Assembly: GCA_014155875.1 (NCBI GenBank)
Contig: JACEFZ010018365.1
Span: forward strand, 546,066 to 610,065
From: Cepaea nemoralis
Lineage: Eukaryota; Mollusca; Gastropoda; Stylommatophora; Helicidae
Reading direction: 5' to 3'
Length of the DNA stretch: 64,000 nucleotides
Under the pieces are notes generated by a model. That model searched no databases. It worked only from the letters and a program-made list of their open reading frames with translations, and was not told the DNA's origin. This document shows, one piece after another, positions 59,451-64,000 of the stretch (the stretch's first letter is position 1; the number at the start of each line of letters is the position of its first letter). The translations under genes and the position numbers were made by a program.

Positions 59451-62400
59451 GTCCTATCTCAGGACTATCCGTATTGAGTCGGACTCAGGAATATCCGTAT
59501 TCTATATTGGAACTGTGCCAGTGTAAAACAACGGGGCTCTATTTTAGAAACTCTAGTTTACAGGAACGACATTGTAGCACTCCAGGAGACGAGACTGGGC
59601 GATCAGATACTCCAAATTGCCGGCTTCAAATGTTTTCTACAACAGACGACATCTGGGAATGGCGATTCTCGTTCGCGACAGCATGGTGGCGTCAGAGCTA
59701 GACATGTCCAGTTGGGACAGTGACGATATACAAATACAGGCGTTGAGAGTTCATTCCAGTATACCATTCGTGTTGGTTAATGTTTATGCCCGCAATGCCA
59801 GTGTGGACGCCCAGAAGTGGCAGTGCTTAAGTGGCATATTAGGCCACGAGAGAAATGTTATTTTCTGTGGTGACTTCAACGCTAAAGGCAGATCATGGGG
59901 AAACACTTCCTCCAATACACAGGGGGAGGAGCTCGAGACTGCACTGGAAACCATCGACCTGATTTGTATCAACAGTGGCTGTGTCACCAGGACAGCAAGC
60001 CGTCCGGGCGATGAGGACAGTGCTATTGATCTGGCGCTAGTTTCACCTTCACTCACTACAGTGTGTAGATGGGGTGTCCTAGGACACCATGGCAGCGACC
60101 ACCACCCTTGCAGCATATTGTGGAGAAAGGCAGAACCAGGCACCACAAGCTAAAGGTAAAGACGTTCCAATATGACAGTACAGGGCAAGATGTGGTGAGT
60201 AAAATAAGACGTGACAAGCGCAGAACGTTTCAGGGCAGGAAAAAAAGCTGAGAGCAGCCACCGTGGTGGAGTTTCGAGGTGGAGAAGGCTTGGGTGGATA
60301 AGCGTAGTGCTGTAAGGAGATGGCAAAATGCCAAGAAGAACAGAGCTGGTCATCCTAGTCCCTGCTTGCACTTAGAAAGAGAGATGCACACAAAAGTAAG
60401 CTACTTCAAAAAACTGGTCAAGGTTGTTAAAAGCGAAAAATGGGCAGAGGTGTGTCAAAGAGTAAGCACAGACAAGTCACTGAAATTGTTCTGGCGACTA
60501 CATAAAGCATGAGTGGTGTAGTCAAGAATAAGAGCATTTCTGACTTCCAAGGTGCTGACCTCATCTGGCAGAGGACTGACGAGGACAAGGGCAAAGCCCT
60601 CTTTGAACGCTACCTTGAGCAGAGCAACCAGACAGACATGGGAGGCCGAAATCTGGCCAAGGAGGTCACCTCAGACAGATGCAAGGACCAGAACACTTCG
60701 GATGAAGACACAGTGACAGTGAAAGAAATCAAGGCTGTGCTTCGACGATCAAAAAACAGTGCTCCAGGTCCTGATGGCATAAGATACGACGACATAAATA
60801 GGTGTACCGACAATGAGCTAGAGAAACTAGCAGACATGTACAACAACAGTATAGGGAGTGCTAGCATCAAGGAAGAATGGTTACACAGCTATCTGATTCC
60901 CTTGCCGAAGCCTGACAAAGACCACAAAAAAATTCAGGGATATCGAATTATAACCATGCAGAATACAATAGGCAAGCTGCTGGAGAAGGTAATTGCCAGG
61001 GAAATATCAAGCCAACTAGAGAGGCAAGGTGTTTTCCCACCCACCCTGGGTGGGTACCGTCCAAAAAGAGAAACCTGGACCAATGCAGCAGTCTTGCCCA
61101 TGATGTCTATGAAGGTTCCACTCAGGCACTGAAACCGTTGCTGCAGCGATTGATCTTGAGGACGCATACAACAGAGTACCACTGGATTTTTAATGTTTCA
61201 GCTTCTCGAACTAAACGTAAGTCCATTCCTCCTTAGTTTTATCGCTGCAGCCCTCTTCCAACGGAAAGTAGTTTTTAGATGTGGCAGTTGGACTTCGGAA
61301 CCAACAACAATATATCCTGGCCTACCACAGGGGATCACCATTATCTCCAGTACTATTCAACGCCTACACAGTGAGAATCACCAGTGAGCAGATCACTGGA
61401 CCTGGCAGGACATTGTCATATGCCGATGATGTTTTAGTGTATCGTCAGGGTAAGGATAGAGAGGAGGTTGCTGCGGAACTACAAACCGAACTCAATCGTA
61501 TAAGTACTTGGTGTGATGAAGCTGGGGCAATGGTCAACCCAACAAAGGCAACAGCGACTTGGTTCTCGTTGAATAATCATATTGTCAACACTCCAACACC
61601 AACTGTAATGCTGTGTTCAGAGACGGTGGAAAGAACGCAGGCAATGAATTACCTGGGGATACGGTTTGATCGAAGCCTTGCTTACAATGTGCACATAGAC
61701 CAGGTGATAACAAAGGCCAAGCGGGGTTTGGCAGCGATGCGGATGATGGCGGCAGCAAACTGTGAGCAGCGCCATCTATATCTTCTGTACGAGGGGCTGG
61801 TCATGTCTATTTGGAGTATGAAATGGCAATCCTGACTCTCAGCCATAAGCAGATAGAAAGGATGGAAAGGATACAGAACGAGCTATGCGCATTACTCTTG
61901 GATGTACAAGACATACAGCATGCAGGGCGATGCGCTACCTTCTTGATTTTCCAACCATTGAAGAGAGAATACAAGGTTGCAGGGCACGCGCCTACCTCAG
62001 AATTAACGCAAACACACAACATCCACTGCATAGTGAAATTAGGAAGATGAAGGGCAGCAGGTTAAAAAGAGGACGGTCGTGGATGGGTCAAGCCGAAGAC
62101 ATTCTTCAACAGGTGTGTTCACTTGAGGACTTAGAACCTGGCGAGGAGTGGGTGCAAGTGCCAAGAGACTTCTGCACATCCTTTTCAGTTTGCATCCAAC
62201 TAGATAGAAAATGCAGACAAGAAAATCCGGCTGCTGTTGAGGCTGAAGTACAAGCGTTGATTTTCGAGAATTCGCTAGACTGTGACGCGGTCATCTACAC
62301 AGATGGTCGGTCGTCCTGACATGTGAGAAGCTCATGGGCCTTTACAGCTCGGGCCGGAGGGAGAATTGTGAAGGAGGACTCTGGTGCTTTCACTGAAACC

Positions 62401-62964
62401 ACAAGTAGCCTGACCATGGAAGTCATGGCAGTAAGTAAAGCAATAACATGGCTCGAGACACAGACATTCACTAGGGCTTGTTTCCTTAGCGACTCAATGA
62501 ACATGATCAAGAGGATAGAGGAGGGGTCGATCCGAAGAGAATGGTTGCTGCCTCTGGAGCGGTCTCGACTGGCAAAGATTAGTTTCATCTTCGTGCCAGG
62601 GCATGCGGGAGTACAAGGAAATGAGCGGGCTGACAAGCTCGCAGGTGAGGCTACTGTGGAGGGCGGACGCGCCATGGACCAGGCCGACATTCTGAATGCT
62701 CTACGAGAAGTAAGACTTTTGCGAGAACCAAGTGATGACTGTGAATCTACAACAATGGCCAGGCTGCGAGAGCAGCAAATTAAAAGAGGGGTGGCCAAAC
62801 AAGAACACTACGCAGGAAGCCAAAGAAGATTGATAAACCAACACAGAACTGGCGTCGTTAGCCGCTACACGCTGCGGGATTTGCTGAGGAGGGGATCCGA
62901 GCACTTATGGACTGAATGGTTCGATGTGCAATGAAGATGATCTGTCGACTAACTAACTAACTAA
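59451..62964 (+). mobile_element. RNase H-type LINE (endonuclease-RT-RNase H) with palindromic TSD
   Basis: It is bounded by CAGTAGCTACTGA at 59,438-59,450 and 62,965-62,977 and spans 3,514 bp. The 3' tail is (CTAA)n at about 62,948-62,964. It starts just before the endonuclease domain, so ORF1 is absent, either from 5' truncation or by nature. It belongs to the RNase H-bearing I/Nimb/Ingi-like assemblage; the exact clade is unresolved. Confidence 0.88.
59490..62934 (+). pseudogene. LINE ORF2: AP endonuclease, RT, RNase H (frameshifted)
   Basis: Endonuclease: WNCASVKQRG, IVALQETRLG, a frameshift near 59,640, FVLVNVYARN, FCGDFNAKGRSWG, and GSDHHP at the end. RT: SAPGPDGIRYDDI (60,755), YRIITMQNTIGKLLEKVIA, a shift near 61,125, AIDLEDAYNRVP (motif A), YPGLPQG, then YADD at 61,419-61,430. 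Linker: SWMGQAED. RNase H: IYTDGRSS with a stop at 62,317-62,319, LTMEVMAV, LSDSMNM and FVPGHAGVQGNERADKL. All catalytic motifs survive, but at least four frame breaks make the copy inactive. Confidence 0.85.
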
Positions 62965-62977
62965 CAGTAGCTACTGA

Positions 62978-63097
62978 CTATGTCTTCTTTGCTCAATGTT
63001 TTAGAATAAGAAACCACCAACTCCATTTTCTCTTGAATGTGTCGCTGATTCGTGTATAGATGGAGGTTTGTACTTTGGCAGGGACATTTTATGTTAC

Positions 63098-63139
<42 letters not shown>

Positions 63140-64000
63140 ATGCCAAGGAAAGTGTTGGTGAAGAACTCCTCCTTGGTGAACACCTTGTAGCACCAACATT
63201 GTCTTGCTTGTTTGTCCTTGTACTTTAGTCCTGGCAGTTTGTGTAGCGAAATCCAGCGGGTTTCCTCTTTATTTCCTGTCTAAACAGGTCACGAGCTATT
63301 TATAGACGGGGAAACTCCACAAGGATTCTCTGGTTATCGGGTCCTTGCAGAATACACGTCTCTACTTTCAAATTGGAAAAAAGTAGAGGTATATTTAGCA
63401 GTATTTAGCACGGCTCACCCAGTTACGGGATTCCTTAATATATTCAGTGACTAGACAAAGAAATCGTGAGCCCCGGACTACTCTAGGTCAGAGGCTATAA
63501 TGTTAATTATGCATTAGCTGATCCTGTAGAGACAGTTAACATTACTACTTCGTGAGACAACTTTTACCATGTCTAGCTCTATAATACGCGCACAAGCTTT
63601 CGATATACAGTACTAGATTTTAGGAAGACAAGGTGTTGTTTTCCTAAAATAAGGCAATGGTAATTTATCTTAACTTAACACTGTAGTTTAGATTAACTGA
63701 TTGTCCAGGGAAGCTATCGTGTTCTTGGACGGAATCATGGGTGAAAAGGTCCTGAAGGGGTTTGCGTGACCAGTTAACCTGCATTGTTGTTTTGATTAAA
63801 GGAGTTAGTGTGTTGAAAGCTTGATGGGTATACTGCAACATTCTAGAACGTTTATGTATTTCTACGATGGATGTATTGATATTCTAATGAAAGGATCTTT
63901 GATGTGAGTATGGAGAATAAGGTGAACTGCGGTAAAACTTGAAAAGCAATGAATGAATCACTGAAAAACGAGAAGTAGGTTGAGAGTTTTACCAAAGCAA
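62978..64000. other. No gene; one (AT)n microsatellite
   Basis: (AT)n at about 63,102-63,142. The remaining sequence has no recognisable coding or mobile feature on either strand. Confidence 0.5.

Overview
This window looks like repeat-rich nuclear DNA from an invertebrate animal, most likely a mollusc or another lophotrochozoan. That placement is inferred from the mix of non-LTR and LTR retroelements and the very heavy minisatellite load; no taxonomic marker gene is present. I see no operons, rRNA, tRNA or bacterial features. Almost everything recognisable is mobile DNA or tandem repeat. One probable host gene exon is present: a chymotrypsin-fold serine protease on the minus strand at 52.3-53.8 kb.

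Layout. 0-4.4 kb holds the 3' part of a Ty3/gypsy-class LTR element whose pol has integrase BEFORE reverse transcriptase (Gmr1-like order), with candidate 3' LTRs. 4.35-5.1 kb has three small tandem arrays, and 5.1-11.9 kb has decayed LINE fragments plus a microsatellite-carrying element (copy A). 11,870-20,013 is a complete minus-strand LTR retrotransposon. Its 592-bp LTRs differ at one base by eye, it has a 5-bp target-site duplication (TSD) AAATG, and it has an intact gag-protease ORF but a gutted pol. It sits inside the reverse-transcriptase gene of an older minus-strand LINE. 20-23 kb has a second minus-strand LINE split by a plus-strand RNase H-type LINE. 23-26.2 kb has a 62-bp satellite interrupted by copy B of the microsatellite-carrying element, then a 47-bp satellite. 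26,470-30,395 is a near full-length LINE (endonuclease, RT, C2H2 finger) with an 11-bp TSD.

31.4-32.8 kb has two minisatellites. 34.5-36 kb has a hAT-like zinc-finger fragment cut off by copy C. 36-37.6 kb has LINE pieces. 38-39.6 kb has a 26-copy 57-bp array grown inside a LINE RNase H coding region. 40.2-42.4 kb has about 72 copies of a 29-bp unit that carries TATA-like and CCAAT motifs. 42.7-45.2 kb has GA and G/T-rich tracts. 45.4-49.3 kb has a minus-strand LINE split by another plus-strand RNase H LINE. 50.2-53.8 kb has the protease gene, whose C-terminal tail and downstream region are one minisatellite. 56-59 kb has LINE 3' fragments. 59,451-62,964 has an RNase H-type LINE (endonuclease-RT-RNase H) with a palindromic TSD. 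The last kilobase has no recognisable gene.

The window can be read as layers of insertion. An old minus-strand LINE population was invaded by opposite-strand RNase H LINEs and by an LTR element, and tandem repeats grew repeatedly inside or beside mobile elements. All translations, identities and copy numbers here are by eye; family names below the superfamily level are tentative.
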